A stretch of 64,000 bases of DNA from Isoetes taiwanensis (GCA_021234155.1 JAJEKV010000073.1:1088001-1152000); one strand, 5' to 3'. Positions 12,255 through 23,585 are shown, counted from the first letter of the stretch. Numbers and translations are program-made. Notes: a model not told the origin generated them from the sequence alone.

Positions 12255-12816
12255 CTCCCTTCCCACCCTACTGCGTGGGCGTGTACGTCTTTTTCATTTG
12301 TATTAGTATTGGTCCTTGCTCTTTTTGTGGTTTTTCACTTGTGGGTGTCGCTTTTGCCTTGTTGCTGTTTCCTTGGCATTTTCCTGTGTTTTTCTCCGCT
12401 TGCGGGCGATGCTGTTTATTTCCACCTTGAGGGTGATGCATCTTTATATATCATGTTTTCCACCCGCTGGGTGATGCTTTTTCCACCTTGTCGGTGACGC
12501 TATCTTTTTTTGTTCTGCTCTTTTTCTGTCGATTTTTATGCCTTATCTCTTCCAGCTTTCTTGATGCGGATTCTTTTTATGGCTAGGCTTGTTTCTCTGA
12601 CTCTTTACGGGTGTTTTTTGAGTTTTTGGTCTTACAGGATTTCGCTATCTTCCACCGGCTTTTGGGGTCCTGCTGGTTTCCGTTCGTCATCCTCGTTGTT
12701 ACATGGGGTTTTTTCGCGGTTGTTTGGGGTCGTGCTTCCGGTTTGCCTTCGCGCTCGTCCGGTTTCTCTGCTCTCTAGGCACCACATTCGAGGTTGGTGG
12801 CGACCATTTCTCATTA

Positions 12817-12854
12817 GGGTTTTCCTCGAAAACCCGAAAGGGCGGGGTTTTTTT
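12817..12854 (+). terminator. Mutually exclusive hairpins plus T-tract
   Basis: GGGTTTTC (12817-12824) can pair with GAAAACCC (12828-12835) over a CTC loop. The same AACCC can instead pair downstream as CCC-GAAA-GGG (12833-12842), followed by CGGGG and seven Ts. The LINE 3'UTR at 63178-63216 (minus) has the same layout, with TTCG in place of GAAA as the loop. A termination, 3'-end or reverse-transcriptase recognition role is inferred. Confidence 0.4.
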
Positions 12855-13035
12855 ATCCCGATGAGAACTTGTCGCCATTGCCCTCTTATCATGCCTTAGC
12901 ACATTTTCTTTTTTTGGGGTAGTCCGATATTGTTCCTATGTTCGGCTACCCCTCTCTCTTCTTATACATTGTATACTGCTGCTGTGATGAATGACAGGCC
13001 GGTTTTGTGTCTCTCGCGAGTCCTTTCCCAGAATC

Positions 13036-13200
13036 TTCTACCATACTCATAATAACAACATAATTGCGCATTTTTCCCCATTTGCACACCAAGACACTAT
13101 TAATCATGCCAAATATGCTCCAAGTTGCTTCAAAAACAAAAATTCGGCACTACTTTCCACATTACAGGAACCTTAGGATCTAAATGCATCAAAATTTCAA
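13036..13200. other. Junction between retroposon unit and Copia remnant
   Basis: Short AT-rich stretch without recognisable coding sequence. The minus-strand Copia frame fades out at about 13200. Confidence 0.35.
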
Positions 13201-13680
13201 ACGTGCAGTTTTACTGACCTTCATTTTCTTGGAGTCTTCTACTTCTTCCACGTTCATCTCTTCCGTATATGCTTGCATCAGTTCTTATCTCCTCTTGCAG
13301 CTTTTGACCTTCAGATCCTTTTCTTTTTCTTGTTTGTTTTATTTCAGATGTCTCCTTGTCAGCTCGGATGGTTCAGCTTGATCCTGTTGTTCCTGTACAA
13401 ATGACTCAACCTTGCTTTCATGTGACTCCTCCTCATCATCTTCATTGTCTGCAGCATTTACTTGATCAGTATTATTTGTAATTGTACTCTCTAGATTTAG
13501 TTCAATACTTTCACATTTAGCAGTCTGAACACTATCATTTACTTTTGGCACTACTTTATAGAATTGTTTTTCATCAAATTGGTTCAAACAATCTATATGC
13601 CTTAGATTGTTCATCATAACCATCAATGCCTTATCATCCAGTTTGTTTCTCAGCTCATCTAATATATGGGCAAAAGCCAA
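13201..13680 (-). pseudogene. Copia-1 integrase-RT linker remnant
   Basis: Carries AFAHILDELRNKLDDKA (counterpart of AYAHVPEELRKKLDDRA in Copia-2), then the acidic, low-complexity linker normally found between integrase and reverse transcriptase. The 113-residue frame ends at 13339. Further similarity (GRDERGRSRRLQENEG) is seen after a phase change down to about 13201. It is a decayed part of the polyprotein without function of its own. Confidence 0.6.
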
Positions 13681-13725
13681 ACAACCATATGCTCTTAACC
13701 TGTCATAGGAAGGAGCTTTTCCAGA

Positions 13726-14712
13726 TCACAACATTTCTGGTACAGTACCCTTTGTACTTATGGATGGAAGAATGTTCTGCACATATACAGCAGCTTTGAC
13801 TGCCTCATCCCAAAGAAAATTAGGCAACCCAGAGTATTTTAACATACTTCTTACAACATTCAGAATTGTCATATTCTTACGTTTTGCAAAACCATTTTGT
13901 TGAGGGGAGTATCTGCAAGTAAGTTGTCTTTTGATTCCCCTATTCCTGCAAAACACCTTAAATTCATTTGGGATGAACTCATCTCCCCTGTCAGAGCGTA
14001 AGGTTCTGATTTTCCTTCCAGTTTCAGCCTCTACTTCACTCACGTATGACTTGAATACTTCAAAGGCAGAATCTTTAGTTCTCAGACAAAACACTTTAGT
14101 TTTTCTACTGAAGTCATCAATTAAGGTCATGAAATATCTTTTACCTGATAGACTTGTGACTTTCAGTGGTCCACATAGATCAGTGTGAACTAAATCTAGG
14201 ACCCATTTTGCCCTTTTGTGTGATCTTTTGAACGGTAGCTTGCTGTTGTATTTTCCAAGAATGCAGCCAACACATATAAAATATTCCACCTTGTTTTCTG
14301 CAGCACTGTTTAAGCCTTTCTTAATCAATAATTCAACTATTTTTGAATTTACATGGCACATTCTTTCATGCCATATTTTAATGGTAGTGCTTCCAATGTG
14401 ATTGATGCTTGGAAAGTGATCTTTGTGCAGTCCAAACAAATTTCCAACCCTTTTTCCAATAAACTTAATTTCATCATTGAAAAATACTTTACATTCCAAC
14501 TTTTCAAATACAACTTTATAAACGAGGTCTACAAGTTGACAGACTGAAATCAAATTTCTGACTAATCCAGATACACAAAGTACATCTTCTAGTTGCACAC
14601 TTTTCCCTTCTAAATCATAGAGCTCCAGCATTCTAATATCTTTTATTTCTTGAAGATCTCCATTTCCTAGCTGCAAATGTCCTCCCTTTCTGCTCTGACA
14701 TTCTCTAAGCAA
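13726..14712 (-). pseudogene. Copia-1 GAG-pre-integrase and integrase
   Basis: 328-residue frame. The post-protease segment comes first, then the zinc-binding HHCC domain (WHERMCHVNSK around 114-124, CVGCILGK around 147-154), then the integrase core. The first two catalytic acids are present in HTDLCGPL (D178) and LRSDRGDEF (D241). The third position, expected as Glu in NGxAERKN, is lysine here (NGFAKRKN, residue 277). In Copia-2 the same site is Glu, so this copy has lost its DDE triad and could not integrate DNA. The frame is broken from the upstream gag frame at 14713-14726 and ends in a stop at 13726. Confidence 0.85.
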
Positions 14713-14726
14713 CTTTGATGATGCAG

Positions 14727-15873
14727 TCAGGTCTTTTCAGCTCCCGAATCTAGTAGTATCATAAGATTATGGTCACTGTTAGCTTGTCCTAGAGCATGTA
14801 TTTCAGAAGTACTTACCTCAGTGTCTTCATTAAGTTCATCCTCATCTGCTCGAGTATCTTGTGCAAGGTTGACAGTTGGATTTCCCCTGCCAGTGCCACT
14901 GCTTCTATTTCCAAGACCAACTCGATTGCCTGCACCCCTGCCTTTGCCTCTTCCCCTAGTATTTTGTCCTTTTGGACTTGAATAATTTGCTGATATATGC
15001 CCCTTACCATCATAATTAAAGCATATGATCTCCTTTTTCAAATTAGGGCAGCCAGCTTTAAGGTGCCCATAACTGCCACAGATGTAACAGGGCCCTACTT
15101 TCCTTTTGCTAGTTGCGTTGTAAGATTTTTTATGCTTATATTTTCCAGCATATAACACCTCAGTGTTTTCCTCTTCTTCCTGCCCAAGTTTGCCTTGCTC
15201 AAACTCAGTCCTCACTATTTGAATAACATGGTCTTTGGATTTAGCCACATTTCTCAATCGAGTAGCCAAATGAGTATTGTGAGAAACAGACTTGGATATT
15301 GCTAACAATTGGTATTGTTCATTTAGAATGACCCCTGCCCTTCTAAGTTTGCAATAATTGAGTCAAATCTTTCAAAGAACTCAGTTATATTATCATTATC
15401 ATGAAGTTTCAGTTTCCTCAATTGCTTTTCCAATACATCAATTTGTGATGATGTTTTAGCCTCATAGTTTTATATCATGTACATCCACATTTCTCTGGGT
15501 GTCATACCTCTGAGTTTCAATCTAATCACTGCTCCAACTTTGCAACAAATTATTGCTTATGCTTCCATGACCTTCAAGCTTTCCTCAGGATCAACACTTG
15601 TATCCCTTACTGCAGTAGCAACTATTGAACTTTCTGTTGCCCTTCCAGCTTCTACACCTGTTGTAGTGCTCTCCTCACTAGAGCTAGCACCATTTCTTCC
15701 TGTATTAGACATGCCTGCACTCAATATTGTACTAGTAATTGGACGTCTTATAGATACCATAGATTTTCAACTTCCAACACTTGCCTAATGCTTTGTTTCC
15801 AGATCTGAAAACCATTCTCACCTTTAAATACTTCGATTGAGTTTAATAGACTTGCTCCAAATCTAGTGGCCAT
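14727..15873 (-). pseudogene. Copia-1 gag and protease start
   Basis: The gag start is recognisable at 15873 (MATRFGASLLN, matching MTSRFGANLLN in Copia-2), only 11 bases inside the primer-binding site. An intact stretch from 15308 carries the RNA-binding zinc knuckles CYICGSYGHLKAGC and CFNYDGKGHISANY. The second has lost two cysteines. It ends near LMILLDSGAEKT, the retropepsin active-site DSG. Between 15308 and 15873 the frame is interrupted, so no full Gag can be made. Gag would package RNA in cytoplasmic particles, but this copy looks dead. Confidence 0.8.
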
Positions 15874-15884
15874 CTCTCACCTAT

Positions 15885-15896
15885 GCTCTGATACCA
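15885..15896 (-). promoter_or_regulatory. Primer-binding site (tRNA-iMet) of Copia-1
   Basis: Minus strand reads TGGTATCAGAGC, the standard plant Copia site complementary to the 3' end of initiator methionine tRNA. It sits one base inside the LTR end. Confidence 0.9.
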
Positions 15897-15897
15897 C

Positions 15898-16397
15898 TGA
15901 TAGACTTAATGAGAATATTTAGCACATTTTACTAGAGCAAAGGGAACATAATTCTTCATTCACTTGTATCAAATACAAGTTCAAATAACTATAATGCTAC
16001 CTTTTAAAACAATATAATGGTAATATAGCAAATGATCTTAATTTCAAATGGTTGCATCCATTTACAGTAGCATTACGTTTGGCCCCGAAAGCCCAAGCTT
16101 ATTTCAGAAAAACCCTGCCGAAATAACACTGTAATCACACACACGATCAGTTATAATGTTTCTTGATTTATCTGGATCAGTCTAGCTGCTGCGCCGGACC
16201 GATCGATGATGTTTTGGTTCCCTCCAATTCCTTATACAATCAAACCTAGGCACGCAGTGCCTTGCTAATTTAAGTGCTTTATTTCTACTAATGGTTTTGG
16301 GTTCAACCATTAACCATTGCCCCATATAATTTCATGTATTCTTGCTTTCAACCTTATCCACTTACACCTTTGGAATTTTCCTTGAAAGCACATCACA
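15898..16397 (-). repeat. LTR of Copia-1 (500 bp)
   Basis: Bounded by TG...CA on both strands: + strand starts TGATAGAC and ends CATCACA. The primer-binding site lies on the left and a polypurine tract on the right. No second copy occurs in the window. Confidence 0.7.
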
Positions 16398-16400
16398 TGA

Positions 16401-16409
16401 TTCCCCCTC
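16401..16409 (-). promoter_or_regulatory. Polypurine tract adjoining the Copia-1 LTR
   Basis: Minus strand GAGGGGGAA lies just outside the LTR, a few bases before its TGTGATG start. This is the position and orientation of the plus-strand primer of an upstream element in a tandem LTR arrangement. Confidence 0.5.
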
Positions 16410-16411
16410 AA

Positions 16412-18700
16412 GTTAACCAGTAGTCCAATCCCTAATATCTCTTCTGTGTACTGTTATTATATGATCATTTCAACATCCAAGGCCACACCGACAGAGAAAC
16501 AAGAGCCGACAAATGGGACAAATGAAATAAAGGGCTAAGCGAGACTGGTGGCGGAACAGGAATAACCCGAGCACTGGGCAACCATGATATCTAGACACTA
16601 ATGGGGCAAATAATACTTAAGGCGACTCAAGAGAGGAGTCTAACAAAAGGAGTCGGGAGAAAAAGGAACATATGAGCTAAGGCGATTCCAGAGGTTAACC
16701 GAACCAACGAAAGAAAAGGACAAATCAGAAACGAGGAAAAATGGAGAAATAGAGAAACAAATGAAGCGATGCAAGAGATGAAAGAGTAAACGGAGCGAGC
16801 ACAACTGAGAAATTAGAGGAATAGACAGATACATAGAAAACATGACCAAAACTAAAGAAAAGAATTAAATGAGACTATGACAACGGAGACACCAAAACAC
16901 ATAGAGCAAAGACTAAATAGAGAACAAAAGGAATTAAACGAGAATCAAGCACTACAAAGGAAACATGAAAGGACCCATAAAAGAATCATGAACAAGGAAT
17001 AGCGAAAAAATGGAGCAAAAGGACAAATAGAAACCGAACCAAAAAATGACTAATTAAGAAAAAAATACATGGAGCAAAAGTATGAGAAAGAACCAAAAAT
17101 ATGAAATAAAAAAAATCATCGAGAATCTAAGACTAACTGACAAAGGAACACCAAGGACATGGTAAAGATTGAAATGAAGGGTAATACTAGCGTAATACAA
17201 TGGCGCAAATAAACCATAGATAAAAGAATCAAAATGAGGCAAGCCCACACAAACATGATTGGGTGAGTGAACTAATGAAGTTAATGGGATAAACGAAGTA
17301 AAGCAAAAAAGTGAAAAAACGAGACATGTGGAAGCAACGGTAGAAAGGCCACTACTCAAAGAGTTAATGGGGTAAAAAAGAGAAAAGTCGGATAAGAGAA
17401 GTGAAGGAACAATGGCATATTACGGCAAAATGGAATGGAAGGGACTAATATGGAGAACTGAAGAAAGAAAACTCGTAATGAAGTTAGGGGTCAAAGAGCA
17501 TAGCCAAGGTACGAGAAGTAATGGAACAATGAGATGCTAACACAAAAAGAAGCCGAAAGAACTAAGGAAAGAAATGACGCAATAGAGTCAATGGCATCAG
17601 AGAGGATAGGCGAGGCAAGAGAAGCGAGGGGGCAATGAGATACTAAGGTAAAAAATATTTAAGCACAATATGTAGTAAAATAACAGGGGGTTCCAGGGGG
17701 AATTGATATGGATTTAAAAAATAACAAAAACCGAAAACCATAGACCATATATCCCTAAAACAATTGAATGGGTTGTTATAAAAAAAACATAGATTCAAGA
17801 TAAAAAATAATCACATTAGCTCATTGAGTATATTGCTTAAAGTAGTCTTATTAGGACATTGAGTTATTTTGGTAGAGGTTCGAGCCCCCGTATTGCATAT
17901 TCTAAAATCTTAGGCAAAGCCATATAGAGGTTCGATATTCCCTCAAAACCTTAAGCGAAATCGTATTTCATATTTCAAAATCATAGGTCCCTCCATTCAT
18001 AAATGACTAAATCGTATTTCATATTTCAAAATCATAGGTCCCTCCATTCATAAATGACTAAGCGAAACAACAGGTGCTAACAAGCCCCAACATACGATCT
18101 GGGTCGTAGGATCGACGAATCCGATGACTATGGTAGTTCAAGGTGCACCTCGTTTTGAATAAAGACACATGGATGAAACTTGTTTATAGAGCCAATGAAG
18201 CCAATGCAATAAAAAGGCCTTCGGGCTAACTGAGGTAATATGGAACACAAAAAGAAATGGAAGGAAAGGAGCCAATCTGAAGAATGAAACAACGCAGACA
18301 GCCTCGTCGGCACTAGCGGCTTCGTCGCTCGTGCACCGCCTTGAGCCCCTACTTGGCGGAATGCATCCCCTGCCATCAATTACGTAGTCCATAATCATGA
18401 ACAAAAGGACCTGAATAAGCTGAAATTCCTGCGGCAAAGAGTAAATTATTTATGGAAAAGATAGAAACAGGTGCAATTGGAGAATGTGGGCACTTCCTTA
18501 TTTTCCTTGCTATGCCCGAAGATCTAAACCTTTTGAGGCTACAAAGATCTGACAAGAATAGGGAGCCATGCCATGGAAATAAAAGAACCCATCGGACATG
18601 AGCAAATCTAACAGCTGGGGGCAAACCGACCACCCAACCTGACCCAAACAGGCTCACCCCAGCCTGGGTATCTAAAAAACTTGCTGACAACGGAGCTACC
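16412..18700 (-). repeat. Purine-rich (+) non-coding repeat region
   Basis: + strand rich in GGAGCAAA, AATGGAG and AAAGGA words between 16490 and 17690. ORFs on either strand are compositional. An exact-looking tandem duplication with a 51-bp period lies at 17958-18060. Composition matches the minus-oriented composite repeats at 44.5-64 kb. Confidence 0.4.
17958..18060. repeat. 51-bp tandem duplication
   Basis: Two adjacent copies of a unit starting AAATCGTATTTCATATTTC and ending CATAAATGACT, with no visible differences. Confidence 0.85.
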
Positions 18701-19075
18701 TACATCAAACAAGCGTGGATGGCTGCCCTCCTGTGATATGGATATTAGAAAGATCATAATCTATCAAAATATTCATCCAAATATGATAATTCATATGAAT
18801 AAAGCTTTAAAATTCAGAAACAACTTAAGAATTAACATAATATGCAATAATATAGGTTTGTAGAAGTGATTTAAGCAACAATTCATAAACTAACATAAAA
18901 AGAGTTCGGGCTTAAGAAATACAAACTATTTCATGTTCATACTAGCACTTATGATCTCAAATTACTTTTGAAGCATCCAATGGATAAGCACACCACCAAG
19001 AACCTAAAGGCATATTGAATAGACTCAAAGCAAATTAATCTTCCATAAACAAATAATGGCAAGCAAGATACTTAC
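18701..19075. other. AT-rich spacer, no gene seen
   Basis: AT-rich stretch downstream (minus) of the hAT coding remnant. It may hold the element's terminus, but no convincing terminal inverted repeat was recognised. Confidence 0.35.
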
Positions 19076-20770
19076 TCAATACATCACGCTACGTGTTCGT
19101 GATCGTATCCTACAAAGAACTTCAAGTTCTTCATCTTCTGCTCCATCGATATCATTGTCAATTTCGTTCTCTGCATGATTATCCTCCTCTTCATCACTAT
19201 CGTTTGCTTCATTGTTCTTGTCAGCATTCTCAAAACCAAAATCCATAACAGTCGGATCATCATGGTTAGATTCTTCTCCATCTGAAAGTTCTTGGAAATC
19301 TTCTTCTTGAGCACTTGGAAGATCATCTTCGTCTTCCTCATCATTTTCTTCATCGCCCATCCACCCAAGAGATACCGGATACTTTTTTGAAACTGGATTC
19401 ATTGTCTTTGTTATCAATTGCAAATTAGAACTCACAAACACAAGATCATTCAATCTTTGGACTCCAAGCCGCTTACGTTTCTTGCTATGAATATGACCAA
19501 ATCTAATAAAGATTTGTTCTATTGGAGAAGCAGCAGCATTTTGGCTCAATATCCGAGTTGCCAATGTCTGCAATAGTGGAGTAGAAGACCCATAGTTTTC
19601 CCACCACTCCACAGCATCAATGTGCTTCATATCATCCATATCATCATTACTAGCAAAGGAACCTTCTAGATTCCTGTACATGCGCAACTCTGCTCTTATT
19701 TTTCGCCGCTCCTCCTTATCAGGAAGTAGCCTCATTAATGTATTAGACCAGCCCTGAGAAACCTCATTGTCCTTCTCTTGTTTCGAATCATGAAACTCCG
19801 GATCAAAGACAAATGCGACACAATGCATATCAAAATGATAGACTGTCTGTCCACCTGCTAGTGCATATCTCTTCCAAATCACCAGTCCTTGTACTATCCT
19901 TCTCTATACTCTATATGTATGCACTCATACGATCCAACCCTTCTTATACTTTACCAATACAAGGTTCCAATCCATCAACAAGACGAAGTAATTTAGTCAT
20001 TCTAGCACCAATGCATCCAAGATGTTTTGCATCATTCCATAAGGATTCATCAAACGAGAGCGACCATCTGTCCATCCATCTCCAATAATAGTGGCTCCAT
20101 ACCTCTTCCAAATTTCCCGTTCATTTCTCGAAAGCTCTTCGTCAAGCCTCTTCTTCTCTTCCTTGAGGAATGCACTCGCAACCTGCTTACGATTAGGCAA
20201 TCTATATGCAGGTCCATATGCAATAGCTTTACTCAGTGCCTCTTGAAAATATGGACAATACGGAATGGGATATGGCTAATATAGAAAGCCCCACAAAAAG
20301 CAGCATCTACCTCTTTCGTCAAGCATAGCCACCATATCTTGTTGCTTAAATTTCTTTGGAATATGAGAAGTAGAAATTGCAAGAGAACAACTACTAGCTG
20401 TTCTCTTAAAATAAGATTGCAAAGTATTACTTCTAGAAGCAGGAGAAGGATGCACATCAGAAACAGAAGTACCTATATTTGGAGTCCTTTCTCTAGAGGA
20501 AGATGTGCCACCTTCAAGAATAGGAGATGAAGCAAAAAGCTTTCTTGCTTTCCTAGCTTTTCCAGCATCCATCTCACTTGCCATTTTCTTATATTTGTCT
20601 CTTTCTTCATCATGAATGCTTTTACAGAAGGCAACATCCTTGTTTGACTCATCATGTTCAAATGTGCTCTAACTCTGTCTGGACCACCTGTTTTCCGCTG
20701 CTTGCAAAATCTGCAAACTCAAGTCTTGTTGTCTATCTTGTCTACCTCATTCCACCAAATAGACAATTTC
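19076..20770 (-). pseudogene. hAT transposase (BED finger, DUF659, dimerization domain)
   Basis: Reading the minus strand, the parts of a plant hAT transposase appear in order. A BED-type zinc finger (CRFCKQRKTGG...RVRAHL) lies at about 20655-20715, followed by a Ser-rich linker (20276-20584) and a DUF659-like core with GATIIGDGWTDGRSR (19997-20200). The C-terminal dimerization region (19076-19882) has WWENYGSSTPLLQTLATRIL and FGHIHSKKRKRL, and ends in an acidic tail. The pieces lie in different frames, and much of the catalytic core between DUF659 and the C-terminus is missing. It cannot make an active DNA-cutting enzyme. The family call is firm; element ends were not found. Confidence 0.8.
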
Positions 20771-23585
20771 ATGGCTAATCTGTAAAAATGAGGACATACA
20801 AATACAAGTAAACATATAATTGCAGTAAACAAACAAGTAGAATTTAAGAAGATTCAAATTATGAACCCAATCAAAGGCATGCAAAATGTAACAGTAATGT
20901 ACAAACAAATTCAAATTAACACTTATCTTCAAAAAATAAGTTGTAATAACAAGCATTTTTGTGTATGGAAGCATTCCACTATAGCAATACTCTGGTCGTT
21001 TAAAAAGTTAACTTCGGTTCACTCACAAAAGACAAAATTTTAGCTCTACAGTACTAGTGCATATAAGTTTTTGGTGATGCTTTTGCAGGTTAAAGTCAGG
21101 AATTGGATAGACAATGATGAAGCCTAGAATACATTTTAAAGTCTATCTAGCTCTTAGGGTGGTTTCCCCCGAACCAGATTCTTTGCAATTCCTGTACAAC
21201 AATAGAAATTGAGAGCGTGTAAATAAGATTGCAGCGCGCTTGTGGTTATAGCTACTAAAGTTTTGATCGGATATCTAGGCTTATCTATCTTCAAAAGCAC
21301 GCAACCAAAGATTGTTATTTGATACGTTGACTTAAAGGCAACACTGAATGCCATACTCTATCTTCAAAATTACAGCTTATCTTCAAATTCAGACATACAA
21401 ACCTGTAATGTACAAACAAATTCAAAATAATACTAACCTGGAATTAAAGATCGATTACTCCTTGCTGTGGACTGTGGTGCTAAGACCTCTTCGATGCCAA
21501 GCTCTTATAGTATAATAAGCTTTGTTACAGCTTGAGGAGATGGCAGAATCGAAGGCATTCTTGGAGATGGCAGAATCGAAGGCAGCAGAATCGAAGTCAC
21601 TCTTGGTCTGTGGTGCTTTTGAACGTTTGGGGTTTGGGCTGCCAAAGATGGAGGATTTGATATGGAGCAAGCACGGGGGAGTGGTCCACGGCGAATGAGT
21701 TATTGGAATTATGGCAAATACTGTTTAAATGTTATTCCTAAGGTTACCTAATAATATAAAGGGGCGTAGGATAACATAGCATGTGGGTGTGAAGAACCAT
21801 TGATATTTATGGACGGGGTCGAGGCACTATCATTGGGATGGTTATTGGTTGAGAAAAAGATCATAGATAATGTCCCATATGATAAGTCATATAATCTAAT
21901 TAAAGGCAAGGAGATATTTTGGGAAAAAAGACAACTGCCTGCTAAAAAAGGCTAAAGTCGCAGAGAGATCTATAAATAGAACCTAAACTTCAGTTGGACA
22001 TATCTCCGCAACCAGAGCTCCTATTAAAGCGACCTTTACCTCATTGGAACCGTCTCGGAGTCTAGTTTCCGAATTGGGATAACGCATTCCGTAGTTCATC
22101 TGGAGGAGAGAGTAATGGCCTAAAAGGTGACAAGGGGTCGCAGATCACTGCCATAGCGACTTCACAGATCTGCAATTGTTTTTATGATGTGTGGCTACTT
22201 GGAGTAGCTAGATTAGTCTAGCAGGCCAATAAGCCAAACGCCAGAGCTTTGTATTTGCCATAGTACTTGTGTTTTGCCATAACCCAGTGGATCCGGTTGG
22301 GTGGTTAATGGTGCTGCCATATCATTTGTGCATGAATAAAGTTTCTTTAGTCCAGTGTTTTATTATTTCATTATGGTTCTATGATTATGTATTATTACAA
22401 CTTCCCAAATATACATGAATCGTATCAGGATTTCCCTCTTTTTTTTTGTTCTAATTCCGTTTCTTTATAAATTTCGGTGGATCTTGGCACAAAACGCCGT
22501 TCTGAACGCCAAATTTGGGGCAGAACGCCGTTCCAAACGGCCGTTCTTGCCAACAACATTTTTTTGTCAATTTCGTGCGTTCATCGTTCAACATCAGAAC
22601 GCTTGGTCTCAAAGAACGTTTTTGTTCCATAATTTTCATAAAACGGCCGTTCTATGCCAAGTAGGGCCAAAACTCTCAGTGCCAAATGCATTTTGCAGGG
22701 TATGCTATGCACAAGTAGAGCATCTGCTCTTTTAAATGTGAAAACATCAGTTGCCACATCGCTAGCACAGATAACATAAGTCTAAGGTCTTTCTCCTCTG
22801 TTTTAACATATTTTTTTCCCGAGGGCTCCTCTGGAAAAAGAACAAGAAGTTGTATTTCAGGCTTTCGGCTATGGCTTATATTCTATCGGAGAAAAGTGCT
22901 TCCTTTCGACGTTTTGCTTATACCTAATGCCGCAATGATGGTTTACGAAGGAGGCCATAGCCGAGCTCCCAGAAGAATAACGTCGACAAAACCCCGTCGC
23001 CACAGGCAGAAGAAGCAGAGGACAGGGATGAACTGCCAGATTGAATCATAACGTCCCCTAACACGAATCAACGGCAGCCAAAAAGGCAACCCAATAACAT
23101 TGACAAATGCAGGTGCACAAAATCTCCATGGTCCAGAAAGCCCTCCAAAATGATCTCGGCTGTAGAAATGGAAAACCCATCTATAGCCCCATCAATCAAA
23201 TATTTGCGCTTGTGGCAACCCAAAAAAAGTTTCTCGAACCAAGAAACAACTTTGCAGTGAAATGTCCCAAAATGAACCCCGCGTACCTAGGGGCAAGCGA
23301 ACTTGGCATTTTCTACATCGCTAATACCCATATATGTTCTCCTCTTCATTTACGTGGCTACTTCACAGCGTTGTTTCGGAAACGTGAACCTCTATACGAT
23401 CCAGTTGCAAACGGCATATCAGAATGTACAGTTTTACTTTCGAATAAAAGAAGGGCAGTCAACTGGACATGTGGTTTACAGAGCTGGAAGGCTCCAAACT
23501 GTTTCGTGTAGTCATAAATCAATACAAACAAAACACCTCCATATTTAACAATTCGAGCACTTCCCACATTTCATAAGCACCAATA
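20771..23585. other. Intergenic region upstream of the acyltransferase gene
   Basis: Mostly AT-rich DNA. The interval 22489-22660 has repeated and inverted AACGCCGTTC and ACGGCCGTTCT words that could form hairpins. Short ORFs at 21455-21670 and 22415-22735 show no family resemblance. The last several hundred bases should contain the promoter and 5'UTR of the + strand gene, but no single core element stands out. Confidence 0.45.

Larger units (their letters stand above)
11034..12496 (+). repeat. Dispersed CACC-loop-GGTG hairpin family
   Basis: A short inverted repeat recurs in T-rich DNA, usually as TTTCCACC, a loop of 3-5 nt, then GGTGATGC. Clear copies lie at 11034-11046, 11142-11154, 11165-11177, 11484-11496 (one mismatch), 11509-11521, 12423-12435, 12461-12473 and 12484-12496. 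A copy at 12396-12405 uses a different stem, CCGC-TT-GCGG. Loops differ while stems are kept, which suggests selection or copying of a structure. Confidence 0.6.
12090..13035 (+). mobile_element. Short retroposon-like unit with 39-bp direct repeats
   Basis: The same 39-bp sequence, beginning GGCCGGTTTTGTGTCTCTCG, lies at 12090-12128 and 12997-13035. Between the copies, the unit opens with the 129-bp promoter-like module (12126-12254) and continues with pyrimidine-rich DNA and CACC/GGTG hairpins. Near its 3' end is a structured segment (12817-12854) that is also present in the 3'UTR of the LINE at 63080-63800. A promoter module plus a LINE-like 3' end, without coding capacity, suggests a non-autonomous element moved by LINE machinery, with the 39-bp repeats as target-site duplications. 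That length is long for a target duplication, so a small segmental duplication is an alternative. Confidence 0.45.
13201..16409 (-). mobile_element. Truncated Ty1/Copia retrotransposon (Copia-1)
   Basis: Minus-strand Copia element with 5' LTR (15898-16397), primer-binding site, gag, protease/GAG-pre-integrase, integrase and the start of the integrase-RT linker. Reverse transcriptase, RNase H and the 3' LTR are absent: similarity to the second Copia element (31124-36620) stops near 13201. Frames are interrupted between 15308 and 15873, at 14713-14726 and at 13681-13725. A polypurine tract lies directly outside the LTR at 16401-16409, which is unexpected for a lone 5' LTR. It belongs to the same lineage as Copia-2, as the gag and integrase wording is closely related. 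Confidence 0.85.

Noticed and set aside
13192-13210. Splice-donor-like AAGGTCAGTAAA at the Copia-1 truncation point
   Set aside because: Chance match is likely; there is no downstream exon.
17876-17887. Pol III B-box-like GGTTCGAGCCC
   Set aside because: No A box at the right distance and no tRNA fold.
21455-21670. 71-codon minus ORF as first exon of the hAT gene or a host gene
   Set aside because: Repetitive SAISKNAFDSAIS-type sequence, no splice-supported link to the hAT frames.
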